Shown piece by piece: positions 53,648 to 62,935 of a stretch of 64,000 nucleotides of DNA. Where the stretch lies: assembly GCA_016713305.1 (NCBI GenBank), contig JADJPK010000005.1, forward strand, positions 248,001 to 312,000, given 5' to 3'. This DNA is from Betaproteobacteria bacterium. Lineage in GTDB: Bacteria; Pseudomonadota; Gammaproteobacteria; Burkholderiales; Ga0077523. Both the position numbers and the translations under genes were made by a program. Below the pieces are notes generated by a model, which saw only the letters and a program-made list of their open reading frames with translations, searched no databases and had not been told where the DNA came from. The first letter of the stretch is position 1. Each line of letters opens with the position of its first letter.

Positions 53648-55972
53648 TCAATAGAGTTGGTCGTCGACCTCGTCGTGCTTGCCGCGCCGCTTTTCGGAAG
53701 GCTGTGTTGCGGCATCGTCGTCCGGGGGCAGATTCTCCTGGAAAAAGTACTCCGGGACCGAATCCGTCCCCCGGTCGTCGCGCAACCCCGTGTGCGGGTT
53801 GACCTGGGCCGCCACGACCCCCTCGGGCGCCACGGCGGGTTCGTCGGGAAGACCCTTCAGGGACGTTTCCATGTACGACATCCAGATGGGCAGCGCGGCC
53901 GCGGCACCGGTTTCGCTGGAGCCGAGGGATTTGGGGTTGTCGTACCCGACCCACGCGATGGCGACGAGTTTCGGATTGAAGCCGGCAAACCAGGCATCCC
54001 TCTGGTCGTTGGTCGTCCCCGTCTTGCCGGCAAGGTCCGTGCGCCCCAGCTTCATGGCACGGGCTGCCGTCCCCCCCCTCACCACATCCTGCATCATGCT
54101 GGTCATGAGAAAGGCGTTCCGGGCATCGATGATTCGAGGCGCCGCATCTCCTGCCCGGGCGGGCCTGGACTTCTGGATGACCTTGCCCTTCCCGTCGGTG
54201 ACTCGATCGATGTAGTAGGGCGAGACCAGGAACCCGCCGTTCGCGAACGTCGCATACCCGGCCGCCATCTGGAGCGGCGTGACCGATCCCGCGCCGAGCG
54301 CCATGGTGAGATAGGGGGGAATCAGCTTTCGCTCGAAACCGAAGCGAGCCGCATAGTCCTGGGCATATTGAGGTCCGATTGCCTGAAGGATGCGGATGGA
54401 GACCATGTTCTTGGATTGCGTGAGCGCCGTTCGCATGGTGATTGGCCCGTCGAACTCGCCGTCGAAGTTCTTCGGCTCCCAGACCGCCGAACCCGTCTCC
54501 GTGGCGTCGAAGCTGAGGGGGGCGTCGTTGATGATGGTCGCCGGAGTGAACCCCTTCTCCAGTGCGGCCGAATAGACAAAAGGCTTGAAGCTGGATCCCG
54601 GCTGCCGATAGGCCTGGGTGACATGGTTGAACTGGTTGCGGCCGAAATCGAAGCCTCCCACCAGCGCACGGATTGCACCGGAGTTCGAATCCACGGCAAC
54701 CAGCGCCGCTTCAACCAGCGGCAATTGGACGACCTGCCAACGGCCATCGTCATCCTTGGTCACGCGCACCAGAGCACCGCGACGCAGTCGCCTTTCGGCT
54801 GGCGCCTTGTCTCCGAGCATGCGCTGCGCGAACCGCAATCCTTCACCTGCCACGCTGACGCGCCCGATGCCCTTGGCGAACAGGACCATTCCCTCCCGGT
54901 TCAGCTGCAGCACGAGGGCCGGATAGATCCCGTCCGAACTGCTCTCGTCACCGAACAGTTCCTCGATCGATTCGTCGGTGGCGCCTGACGGGATCTCCAT
55001 GTATCCCTCCGCACCCCGGTAACCGTGCCGCCGGTCGTAGTCGAGCACGCCTCTGCGCACCGCGGCATAGGCAGCGTCCTGATGCTGACGGGATATCGTC
55101 GTGTGAACCCGCAGTCCCGAGGTGTAGGCGTCTTCCTTGAACTGGTCATACACGGTCTGGCGAACCATTTCCGTCAGATAGTCCGCGCGGGTGGCATACG
55201 ACTGACCTTCCCGACGGACTTCGACCGGCGCATCGACGGCCGTTCGATGCGTTTCTTCGTCGATATATCCGAGGGCCAGCATCCGCTTGAGCACGTATTC
55301 CTGCCGTGTCTTGGCCCGCGAGGGATTGGCCACGGGGTTGAATGTGGACGGCGCTTTCGGCAGGCCGGCAAGCATCGCCTGTTCGGAAACGTTAAGTCTC
55401 GCCAGAGGTTTGCCGAAATAGGTCTGTGCGGCGGCCGCGAACCCGTAGGCCCGTTGTCCGAGAAAGATCTGGTTGATGTAGAGCTGAAGAATCTGGTCCT
55501 TGGAGAGGTTGTGCTCGATCTTGAACGCCAGAAGTGCTTCGTTGAACTTGCGCGTGAAGGTCTTTTCCTTCGTCAGGAAGAAGTTGCGCGCGACTTGCAT
55601 GGTGATCGTGCTGGCGCCCTGGCGAGCGCCGCCATGCATGAAATTCGACAAGGCCGCCCGTGCGACGCCGATGTAGTCGACGCCGCCATGCTCGTAGAAG
55701 CGTTCGTCTTCAGCAGCGATGATGGCTTGCACCATGGTCTTGGGCACATCGGCGATGGAGACGAGCGCCCGCCGTTCCTCGCCGAACTCGCCGATGAGTT
55801 CCCCCTCGTGGCTGAAGACCTGGAGGGGGATCTTGGGCCGGTAGTCGGTGAGCACCTCGAGGGAGGGCAGGCTCGGGTAGGCCACGACGGTGGCATAGCC
55901 GAGGAGCAGCGCGGCCGCCACGGCCATGGACATGATCAGGAAGAACGGGAAGAACCACCAGCGAAGCAGCAT
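53648..55972 (-). CDS. mrcA: Penicillin-binding protein 1A (bifunctional transglycosylase/transpeptidase)
   Basis: Class A PBP, 774 residues. One N-terminal membrane anchor (about 5-33) is followed by the GT51 glycosyltransferase domain, with AAEDERFYEHGGVDYIGV and GASTITMQVARNFFLT. A linker/OB-like insertion comes next. The transpeptidase domain has SxxK in QPGSSFKPFVYS, SxN in QSKNMVS and KTGTT. The C-terminal tail is acidic and Gln-rich. Divergent from pilM, an arrangement conserved across many proteobacteria. The gene is intact. Confidence 0.95.
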   Translation of the reverse strand: MLLRWWFFPFFLIMSMAVAAALLLGYATVVAYPSLPSLEVLTDYRPKIPLQVFSHEGELIGEFGEERRALVSIADVPKTMVQAIIAAEDERFYEHGGVDYIGVARAALSNFMHGGARQGASTITMQVARNFFLTKEKTFTRKFNEALLAFKIEHNLSKDQILQLYINQIFLGQRAYGFAAAAQTYFGKPLARLNVSEQAMLAGLPKAPSTFNPVANPSRAKTRQEYVLKRMLALGYIDEETHRTAVDAPVEVRREGQSYATRADYLTEMVRQTVYDQFKEDAYTSGLRVHTTISRQHQDAAYAAVRRGVLDYDRRHGYRGAEGYMEIPSGATDESIEELFGDESSSDGIYPALVLQLNREGMVLFAKGIGRVSVAGEGLRFAQRMLGDKAPAERRLRRGALVRVTKDDDGRWQVVQLPLVEAALVAVDSNSGAIRALVGGFDFGRNQFNHVTQAYRQPGSSFKPFVYSAALEKGFTPATIINDAPLSFDATETGSAVWEPKNFDGEFDGPITMRTALTQSKNMVSIRILQAIGPQYAQDYAARFGFERKLIPPYLTMALGAGSVTPLQMAAGYATFANGGFLVSPYYIDRVTDGKGKVIQKSRPARAGDAAPRIIDARNAFLMTSMMQDVVRGGTAARAMKLGRTDLAGKTGTTNDQRDAWFAGFNPKLVAIAWVGYDNPKSLGSSETGAAAALPIWMSYMETSLKGLPDEPAVAPEGVVAAQVNPHTGLRDDRGTDSVPEYFFQENLPPDDDAATQPSEKRRGKHDEVDDQLY

Positions 55973-56080
55973 GGGCCGATTTTTTGCTTGGGCGCCTCGG
56001 CTGGAAGCAATTTCCGGGGCGGAAGCAGGATTATAAGGGCCTCTGCGGTCAAGCCGGTGCCGTGTCTTGATTTCTCAAGC

Positions 56081-56109
56081 TTGATTTGTAGTTGCGACTC
56101 GTATCTAAT
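56081..56109 (+). promoter_or_regulatory. Putative promoter of the pilMNOPQ operon
   Basis: TTGATT (56081-56086) and TCTAAT (56104-56109) are spaced by 17 bases in the 169-base divergent gap with mrcA. The predicted start gives a leader of about 25-30 bases before the pilM ATG. An overlapping alternative -35 is TTGCGA at 56092. Confidence 0.5.
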
Positions 56110-56141
56110 GTGAATTAGGCGCAAATTGGCGTAACTCGCCC

Positions 56142-57254
56142 ATGCTCAAGGGAAAAATTGATTTCTCGGCCGTGTCCCAGTTCCTCACGGAACTGATGAA
56201 GCCCAAGACCCCGCCATTGATCGGAGTGGACATCAGTTCCTCTTCCGTGAAGCTGGTGGAACTGGTGCCCGCAGGGAAGGGTCGCGTGCGACTGGAGCGC
56301 TATGCCATCGAGCCGCTGCCGAAAGATGCGGTCGTGGACGGCAACATCATGAATCTGGAGGAGGTCGGCGAAGCCCTCAAGCGCGGCTGGAAGCGGCTCA
56401 ACTCCATGATAAAGAATCTCTCGATGGCGCTGCCGTCCGCTGCCGTGATCACGAAGAAGATCGTGGTGCCGGCCGGACAGAGCGAAGAAGACCTCGAGAT
56501 GCAGGTGGAGACGGAGGCGAACCAGTACATTCCCTTCGCTCTCGAGGAGGTCAATCTGGACTTCCAGATCCTCGGGCCTTCGATGACCAATCCTGAAGAA
56601 GTCGAGGTGCTCATCGCAGCTTCCCGCAAGGAAAAGGTCGAAGACCGGGTCGCGGTCGCGGAGTCCCAGGGCCTGAAGGCCGTCGTCATGGACATCGACT
56701 CCTTTGCGGCTCAGACGGCCTTCGAACTCATCGAATCGCAGTTGCCCGAAGGCGGTGTCGATCAGACGATCGCCCTCGTCGATGTGGGCGCGACGATGAT
56801 GAACATCAACGTCCTGCGCAATCGACAGTCGGTGTACTTCCGCGAGCAGCCGTTCGGCGGCAATCAGCTGACCCAGGAGATCCAGCGCGTGTTCGCGCTG
56901 TCGGCCGAGGAGGCGGAGAACGCCAAGCGCAACGGTGGATTGCCCGAGAACTACGAGACCGACGTACTGCGGCCGTTCATGGACACGCTGGCACTCGAGG
57001 TCACGCGGGCGCTGCAGTTCTTCTTCACGTCGACGCAGTACAACCAGGTCCACCACATCGTTCTGGCCGGGGGGTGCTCCACGATTCCCGGGCTCGACTC
57101 GGTCGTCTCGCGGCGCACCGGCGTGAACACGTTCGTCGCCGATCCGTTCAGTGCCATGGACAAGTCGTCGCGCATCAAGGAGCGTCAGCTTTCCATGGAC
57201 GCCCCCTCGTTGCTGGTCGCCTGCGGTCTCGCCATGCGGAGATTCGATCCGTGA
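56142..57254 (+). CDS. pilM: Type IV pilus assembly ATPase-fold protein PilM
   Basis: Cytoplasmic actin-like protein that anchors the PilNOP inner-membrane platform. The 370-residue sequence has the FtsA-like nucleotide site IGVDISSSSVKLVEL, DVGATMMNINVL and VLAGGCSTIPGLDSVV. Start ATG 56142 is the first of the operon and is preceded by a candidate promoter. The stop overlaps pilN (GTGA). The operon pilMNOPQ is complete in the window. Confidence 0.95.
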   Translation: MLKGKIDFSAVSQFLTELMKPKTPPLIGVDISSSSVKLVELVPAGKGRVRLERYAIEPLPKDAVVDGNIMNLEEVGEALKRGWKRLNSMIKNLSMALPSAAVITKKIVVPAGQSEEDLEMQVETEANQYIPFALEEVNLDFQILGPSMTNPEEVEVLIAASRKEKVEDRVAVAESQGLKAVVMDIDSFAAQTAFELIESQLPEGGVDQTIALVDVGATMMNINVLRNRQSVYFREQPFGGNQLTQEIQRVFALSAEEAENAKRNGGLPENYETDVLRPFMDTLALEVTRALQFFFTSTQYNQVHHIVLAGGCSTIPGLDSVVSRRTGVNTFVADPFSAMDKSSRIKERQLSMDAPSLLVACGLAMRRFDP

Positions 57255-57844
57255 TCCCAATCAACCTACTACCGCACCGAGAGGAGCGGCGGAAGGAGCA
57301 GCGCAAGCGCTTCGCGATCATGGGCGCCCTCACCCTCGGCCTGGGGGTGGTGATCGTGTTCGCGGTGCACACCTATTTCGCGAACCAGATCGATTACCAG
57401 ATGGGGCGCAATCAGTTCCTGGACGGCGAGATCGCGGTCCTGGATAGGCAGATCGAGGAAATCAAGAAGCTCAAGGAACAGACGCAGGCGCTGCTCGAGC
57501 GCAAGAAAGTCGTCGAGTCCCTGCAGTCCAACCGTTCGGAAACCGTGCGTCTGCTCGACCAGCTCGTGCGGCAGATCCCCGACGGCGTGCATCTGAAGGC
57601 CGTCAAGCAGATCGGGCCCAAAGTCACCGTCACCGGATATGCAACATCGAATGCGCGAGTTTCGACGCTCATGCGCAACTTCGAAGCGTCGCCCTGGTTG
57701 GAAAGCCCGGGGCTCATCGAGATCAAGGCGGTCACGGTGGACAAGCAGCTGCAGAATGAATTCAGCCTCAACGTGAACCTCACCCGGGAAAAGCCGCCGG
57801 AAGCCGTTGCCGCGCCGGCAGGCAAGAAAGCGCCGAAGGGTTAG
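57251..57844 (+). CDS. pilN: Type IV pilus assembly protein PilN
   Basis: Bitopic inner-membrane protein of 197 residues that heterodimerises with PilO. The N-terminal INLLPHREERR is the PilM-binding motif. One transmembrane helix (about 22-43) is followed by a coiled coil (about 60-95) and a ferredoxin-like periplasmic domain. Start GTG at 57251 overlaps the pilM stop. The Pro/Ala-rich C-terminus (PPEAVAAPAGKKAPKG) is variable. Confidence 0.94.
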   Translation: MIPINLLPHREERRKEQRKRFAIMGALTLGLGVVIVFAVHTYFANQIDYQMGRNQFLDGEIAVLDRQIEEIKKLKEQTQALLERKKVVESLQSNRSETVRLLDQLVRQIPDGVHLKAVKQIGPKVTVTGYATSNARVSTLMRNFEASPWLESPGLIEIKAVTVDKQLQNEFSLNVNLTREKPPEAVAAPAGKKAPKG

Positions 57845-57849
57845 CCAAC

Positions 57850-58472
57850 ATGACACTCGACGATCTGCAGCGGCTCAACTTCAAGGACATCGGCAACTGG
57901 CCGGTGCTCCCGAAGCTCGGCGCCCTGGTCATACTGCTTCTGGCCATCATCTTCCTCGGCTTCTGGTTCGACTGGCGCGCGCAAGCGGACACTCTCGAGG
58001 CCGAGCGCCAGAAGGAACAGGACCTCCGGCAGAAGTTTCTCGAGCGCAAGACGCAGGCGATCAACCTGGATCTCTATCGCAAACAGCTCTCGGACATCGA
58101 GCAATCGTTTGGCGCGATGCTGAAGCAGCTTCCCAACAAGTCGGAGATGGAAGCGCTGCTCACCGACATCAACCAGGCGGGTCTCGGCCGGGGCTGCAGT
58201 TCACGCTATTCCGTCCGGCGCCCCAGGAAACGATGTCGGAGTTCTATGCCGAGCTTCCCATCACGATCCGCGTGACCGGCGCCTATCACGACATCGGTTC
58301 GTTCGCGAGCGACGTCTCGCAGCTTTCCCGGATCGTCACCTTGAACGACATCGCCCTGTCGGTGGACAACGGCGAGATCGCGATGGACGCGACCGCCAAG
58401 ACCTATCGCTATCTCGATGAATCCGAGGTGGCCGCCCAGAAGAAGAAGGACAAGCCGGGAGCCAAGCCATGA
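57850..58472 (+). CDS. pilO: Type IV pilus assembly protein PilO (one frameshift)
   Basis: Partner of PilN in the inner-membrane alignment complex. The N-terminal part (MTLDDLQRLNFKDIGNWPVLPK) has one membrane helix at about 25-41 and a coiled coil. After NQAGLGRG one G is missing in the run 58190-58193. Restoring it gives LQFTLFRPAP and the C-terminal ferredoxin-like domain through ITIRVTGAYHDIGSFASDVSQL. Corrected length is about 207 residues. The stop overlaps pilP (ATGA). Again a homopolymer undercall. Confidence 0.9.
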
Positions 58473-59002
58473 TGCGTCTTTGGCCCTTGTCGGCGCTGGT
58501 GTTCGTCCTCGCCGGATGCGGCACCGAGGAATACCAGGACCTGCGGCAGTTCGTGAACGATTCCGGCAACAATCTTCGGGGACGCGTCGATCCGCTGCCG
58601 GAGGTGAAGCCCTACGAGCCCTTTGCCTACGAAGCGTTCGATCTGCAGGATCCGTTCAAGCCGCGCAAGCCCGAGAATGCGGACAAGAACGCAGGAGAGC
58701 GCCCCTCGCAGGCCAGCGATCTGCGTCGCAAGGAAGCGCTGGAAGCTTACCCGCTCGAGAGCCTGAAGATGGTCGGCACGCTGCAGGACAAGAGCAAGAA
58801 GATGTTCGCCCTCGTCAAGACGCCGGAAAACAACTTGTATCAGATCAAGATAGGCAACTACCTCGGCCAGAACTTCGGAATCGTCACGATGATCACCGAG
58901 ACGTCGGTCACGTTGAAGGAAGTATTCCAGGACACGTCCGGCGTATGGTCGGAGCGCACGAGCAGCCTGCAGCTGCTTGATGAAGAGGAGTCGAAGCAAT
59001 GA
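58469..59002 (+). CDS. pilP: Type IV pilus lipoprotein PilP
   Basis: Lipoprotein of 177 residues that links PilNO to the secretin. Lipobox LAGC with Cys17 follows MMRLWPLSALVFVL. A disordered linker (about 40-90) leads to the beta-sandwich domain with LESLKMVGTLQDKSKKMFALVKTP and VTMITETSVTLKE. Coupled to both pilO and pilQ by ATGA overlaps. Confidence 0.95.
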   Translation: MMRLWPLSALVFVLAGCGTEEYQDLRQFVNDSGNNLRGRVDPLPEVKPYEPFAYEAFDLQDPFKPRKPENADKNAGERPSQASDLRRKEALEAYPLESLKMVGTLQDKSKKMFALVKTPENNLYQIKIGNYLGQNFGIVTMITETSVTLKEVFQDTSGVWSERTSSLQLLDEEESKQ

Positions 59003-61146
59003 GGACCTCGTGGATGGCACTGAGCCGATTCCTTGCCGCAGCAGCGGCTCTCCTGCTTTATGCCAACAGCGGCATGGCGGCGAAGGATGCCCCTGAACCG
59101 GGCATGAATTCGATCGAAGCCATCGACGTTCTTTCCGGGCAGGGCGGTCGCGTCGTAGTGAAGGTGAAGACGCGTGACGCGCTCGCCAATCCGCCGGTCG
59201 CCTTCACCGTGAACAATCCTCCGCGCATTGCGTTCGATTTCCCCGGAACCGCAAACGGCCTCGGGAAGAGCACGCAGGAAGTGGGAAACACGGAACTCCG
59301 TTCGGTCCGTCTCGGGCAATCCGGCGGGCGTACGCGTGTCGTGCTGAACCTGACCCGGCCCGTCAAGTACGAGACCCAGATGGACGGCAAGACCTTCGTG
59401 ATCTCGCTTCAGGCCGGAGGAGGCCCCGCCGCCGCGTCCGCCAACGAATCGACGCATTTCGCCCAGGGGCGCAACAACGTACAGCACTCGCTTCTGAACA
59501 TCGACTTCAGGCGCGGCAAGGCAGGCGAAGGTCAGGTCGTCGTCGAGATGGCCGACAGCACGACCGGCATCGACATTCGCCGCCAAGGCAAGTCGATCGT
59601 CATCGATTTCATCCAGGCTGAAATTCCGTCCAACCTGCAGCGCCGGTTGGACGTGACGGACTTCGCCACCCCGGTGGAGATCGTCGAGGCATCCAAGCAG
59701 GGTGGCAATGCGAGGCTGATCATCTCGCCCAAGGGCAACTGGGAGCATTCCGCCTACCAGACGGACAACCGCTTGATCGTGGAAGTGAAGACCATCGTCG
59801 AGGATCCCACCAAGATCGGTGCCGCCTCGGGCCGCGGGTACACGGGTGACAAGCTGTCGCTCAACTTCCAGAACATCGAAGTACGTGCCGTGCTGCAGGT
59901 GATCGCAGACTTCACCGGCCTCAACATCATCACGAGCGACACCGTGGGTGGCAACCTCACCCTGCGGCTGAAGGATGTTCCGTGGGACCAGGCACTGGAC
60001 ATCATCCTCCAGGCCAAGGGCCTGGACATGCGCAAGAACGGAAACGTGGTGTGGATCGCACCGCGCGATGAGCTGGCCACCAAGGAGAAGCTTGCCCTGG
60101 AGGCGCAGCAGCAGATCCAGGAACTGGAACCGACGAGGACCGAGAGCTTTCAGCTGAACTACATGAAGGCGGAGTCCTTCCAGAAGATCGTTTCGGACCA
60201 GAACCAGCGCCTGCTCTCCAAGCGTGGCAGCGCCGTGATCGATCCTCGGACCAACACGCTGTTCGTCCAGGACACACCCGGAAAGCTCGAGGAGATTGCC
60301 GCCCTCATCAAGAAGATCGACATTGCCGTGCGTCAGGTCATGATCGAAGCGCGCATCGTCGAGGCAACCGACACGTTCGGACGTTCTCTCGGTGCCAGGC
60401 TGGGCACGATCACCACCAACGGTTCGGGATTCCAGCCCTTCGGAGGCGATCGCGCCAGGATGTTCATCGGCGGCAACGTCCGAAGCGTCGGTGTCCAGAC
60501 CGGGCAGGCGGAAGACTATGCCGGGAGCTTCTTCCCCGATTCCCTTGCCGTGAACCTGCCAGCTCCGGGCCTGGGCGCCGCGAGCGGAACGCCTGGCGCC
60601 TTCACGTTCACACTCTTCAACCCCAGCCAGACCCGCTTCCTTAACCTCGAACTTTCCGCCCTCCAGCTCGATGCACGCGGCAAGCTCATTTCCAGCCCGC
60701 GCGTGATCACCGCCGACAACATCGAGGCGAACATCGAGCAGGGGACGGAAATTCCGTATCAGACGGCCACGGCGTCGGGTGCGACAAGCATCAGCTTCCG
60801 CAAGGCGACGCTGTCGCTCAAGGTGAAGCCGCAGATCACGCCCGACGACAACGTGATCATGCGGCTGGATGTCCACAAGGACAGCATCGGCGTGACCACC
60901 AATGCCGGCCCGGCCATCGACACCAAGCAGGTCACCACTGAGGTCCTGGTGGAGAACGGCGGCACGGTGGGGATCGGCGGCATCTACACACAGGACGAGA
61001 CCTCCCAGGTCAGCAAGATCCCGCTCCTGGGCGATATTCCCATTCTCGGCTTCCTGTTCCGGAACGAGCGCCGTTTCAACGATCGCCGCGAGTTGCTGGT
61101 GTTCGTGACGCCGCGCATCCTCAAGGACAATCTCACCGTCCGCTAG
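58999..61146 (+). CDS. pilQ: Type IV pilus secretin PilQ
   Basis: Outer-membrane secretin ring for pilus extrusion and DNA uptake. The 715-residue protein has a signal peptide (about 1-27), two AMIN domains for peptidoglycan binding (about 35-120 and 155-245), an STN/N0 domain (about 280-345) and an N1-like domain. The C-terminal secretin core includes VMIEARIVEATDTFGRSLG, QGTEIPYQTA and VGIGGIYTQDE. The end PLLGDIPILGFLFRNE is a secretin hallmark. A perfect terminator follows, ending the operon. Confidence 0.96.
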   Translation: MRTSWMALSRFLAAAAALLLYANSGMAAKDAPEPGMNSIEAIDVLSGQGGRVVVKVKTRDALANPPVAFTVNNPPRIAFDFPGTANGLGKSTQEVGNTELRSVRLGQSGGRTRVVLNLTRPVKYETQMDGKTFVISLQAGGGPAAASANESTHFAQGRNNVQHSLLNIDFRRGKAGEGQVVVEMADSTTGIDIRRQGKSIVIDFIQAEIPSNLQRRLDVTDFATPVEIVEASKQGGNARLIISPKGNWEHSAYQTDNRLIVEVKTIVEDPTKIGAASGRGYTGDKLSLNFQNIEVRAVLQVIADFTGLNIITSDTVGGNLTLRLKDVPWDQALDIILQAKGLDMRKNGNVVWIAPRDELATKEKLALEAQQQIQELEPTRTESFQLNYMKAESFQKIVSDQNQRLLSKRGSAVIDPRTNTLFVQDTPGKLEEIAALIKKIDIAVRQVMIEARIVEATDTFGRSLGARLGTITTNGSGFQPFGGDRARMFIGGNVRSVGVQTGQAEDYAGSFFPDSLAVNLPAPGLGAASGTPGAFTFTLFNPSQTRFLNLELSALQLDARGKLISSPRVITADNIEANIEQGTEIPYQTATASGATSISFRKATLSLKVKPQITPDDNVIMRLDVHKDSIGVTTNAGPAIDTKQVTTEVLVENGGTVGIGGIYTQDETSQVSKIPLLGDIPILGFLFRNERRFNDRRELLVFVTPRILKDNLTVR

Positions 61147-61167
61147 ACTGCGGGCCAGGATCGCCGG

Positions 61168-61206
61168 CGAAAACCCCGGGGGCAAGTCCCCGGGGTTTTC
61201 GCTTTT
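61168..61206 (+). terminator. Terminator of the pilMNOPQ operon
   Basis: A 14-base perfect stem (61168-61181 and 61188-61201, core CCCCGGGG flanked by AAAA/TTTT) with the six-base loop GCAAGT, 21 bases after the pilQ stop, followed by CTTTTCT. The paired A-T flanks mean it can act in both directions. Confidence 0.9.
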
Positions 61207-61268
61207 CTGGAGCGCGACTGTGGCGCAGGCGCTCGGGTGGCAAGGGTGGAACCAAGTAGAATCGCTGG

Positions 61269-61853
61269 ATGACCACCTCCCCCTTCAGACGCCTGCAGCC
61301 CGCCGCGGCCGTCCCCGGCAACGTGTTTCTCGTCGGACTGATGGGGGCCGGCAAGACTTCCGTGGGCCGATTGATCGCGAAGCGCCTTGGCAAGCAGTTC
61401 CTCGACTCGGATCACGAGATCGAAGCGCGCACGGGCGTGAAGATCCCGGTCATCTTCGAGATCGAAGGAGAGGCCGGTTTTCGCCAGCGCGAGGCGGCGA
61501 TGATCGATGAGCTCACGCAACTCGACGGGATCGTTCTCGCGACGGGCGGCGGAGCGGTGCTGAACCCGTCCAACCGCAGGGCGCTCCACGAGCGCGGATC
61601 GGTCGTCTATCTTCGCGCCAGCGTGGATGAACTGTGGAACCGCACCCGGCGCGACAGGAACCGTCCTCTGCTTCAAACCGCAGACCCCCGCGGCAGGCTC
61701 GCCGAACTCATGGCCATCCGGGACCCCCTCTACCGGGAAGTGGCGCATCTCATCATGGACACTGGGAGCCAGAGTCTCCGGACGCTGGTCAACCGGCTGG
61801 AATCCGCCCTGGTGCGGAAACTCGAAGTCACACAGGAGCAGCCAGGGTGCTGA
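61269..61853 (+). CDS. aroK: Shikimate kinase
   Basis: Phosphorylates shikimate at the 3-hydroxyl. The 194-residue enzyme has the P-loop GLMGAGKTS (23-31), FLDSDHEIEARTG, the shikimate-binding EGEAGFRQRE and the LATGGGAV motif. The N-terminal 15 residues are variable. Downstream of the pilQ terminator. It overlaps aroB by seven bases. The pilQ-aroK-aroB order is conserved in many proteobacteria. Confidence 0.95.
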   Translation: MTTSPFRRLQPAAAVPGNVFLVGLMGAGKTSVGRLIAKRLGKQFLDSDHEIEARTGVKIPVIFEIEGEAGFRQREAAMIDELTQLDGIVLATGGGAVLNPSNRRALHERGSVVYLRASVDELWNRTRRDRNRPLLQTADPRGRLAELMAIRDPLYREVAHLIMDTGSQSLRTLVNRLESALVRKLEVTQEQPGC

Positions 61854-62935
61854 CGACCGTTGTCGGGCTGGGCGACCGGGCCTACCCCATTCACATCGGG
61901 GCTGGCCTGCTTGCCAAGCCCGAACTCGTTCTTCCCCACCTGCCGCAGAAGCGCGTGGCCGTCGTGACGAACGACACGATCGCGCCGATCTATCTCGAGC
62001 AGTTCACCGGTGCCCTTCAGGCAGCCGGTGTGGTCGTGCTTCCCATCGTGGTGAAGGATGGCGAAGCGTTCAAGACCTGGGACACGCTGAACGAGATCTT
62101 CAATGCTCTGCTAGCTGCACGCTGCGAACGCAAGACGACGCTCATTGCGTTGGGTGGCGGTGTCATCGGCGATCTCACCGGTTTTGCTGCGGCCACCTTT
62201 CTCCGGGGGGTGCCCTTTCTGCAGGTGCCCACGACGCTGCTTTCGCAGGTGGACTCCTCGGTCGGCGGCAAGACCGGCATCAATCATCCCCTCGGCAAGA
62301 ACATGATAGGGGCGTTCTACCAACCGACGGCGGTACTGGCGGACATCGGAACTCTCGACACGCTGCCCGACCGGGAACTCTCGGCGGGGCTGGCTGAAGT
62401 CATCAAGTATGGTGTGCTCGGGGATGCGGCTTTCTTCGCCTGGCTCGAAGCCAACATCGACCCGTTGCTGCGGCGCGACCGTGCCGCCCTCGCGCATGCC
62501 ATCGAGCGATGCTGCCGGAACAAGGCCGACATCGTCGAGGAGGATGAACGCGAGACCGGGCGGCGGGCCCTGCTCAATCTCGGGCACACGTTCGGGCACG
62601 CCATCGAGGCGGCACTCGGGTTCGGAACCTGGCTGCATGGTGAGGCGGTCGCTGCCGGAATGGTGCTGGCCGCCCGCGCTTCCCGTGAACTGGGCCACTT
62701 GCCGGAGCGGGAGGTCGCCCGCATCGAGGCGATTCTCGAGCGGGCGAGGCTGCCGGTCAACGCGCCGGGACTTCCGCTCGCACAATGGCTCGATCTCATG
62801 GGGCACGACAAGAAGGTGGAGGGCGGGAAGCTGCGATTCGTGCTTCTGCGTGCTCTGGGGGACGCCTATGTGGATGGGTCCGTGCCCCCCGACGTGCTCG
62901 CGCGGGTGCTCTCCGCCCGCGCCGCGAATGGCTGA
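61847..62935 (+). CDS. aroB: 3-dehydroquinate synthase
   Basis: Converts DAHP to 3-dehydroquinate using catalytic NAD+ and a metal ion. The 362-residue protein starts at GTG 61847 inside aroK. Family motifs include ALGGGVIGDLTGFAAATFLRG, PTTLLSQVDSSVGGKTGINHP and the metal-binding NLGHTFGHAIEA and LHGEAVAAGM. It overlaps the dgt start by eight bases. Intact. Confidence 0.95.
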   Translation: MLTTVVGLGDRAYPIHIGAGLLAKPELVLPHLPQKRVAVVTNDTIAPIYLEQFTGALQAAGVVVLPIVVKDGEAFKTWDTLNEIFNALLAARCERKTTLIALGGGVIGDLTGFAAATFLRGVPFLQVPTTLLSQVDSSVGGKTGINHPLGKNMIGAFYQPTAVLADIGTLDTLPDRELSAGLAEVIKYGVLGDAAFFAWLEANIDPLLRRDRAALAHAIERCCRNKADIVEEDERETGRRALLNLGHTFGHAIEAALGFGTWLHGEAVAAGMVLAARASRELGHLPEREVARIEAILERARLPVNAPGLPLAQWLDLMGHDKKVEGGKLRFVLLRALGDAYVDGSVPPDVLARVLSARAANG

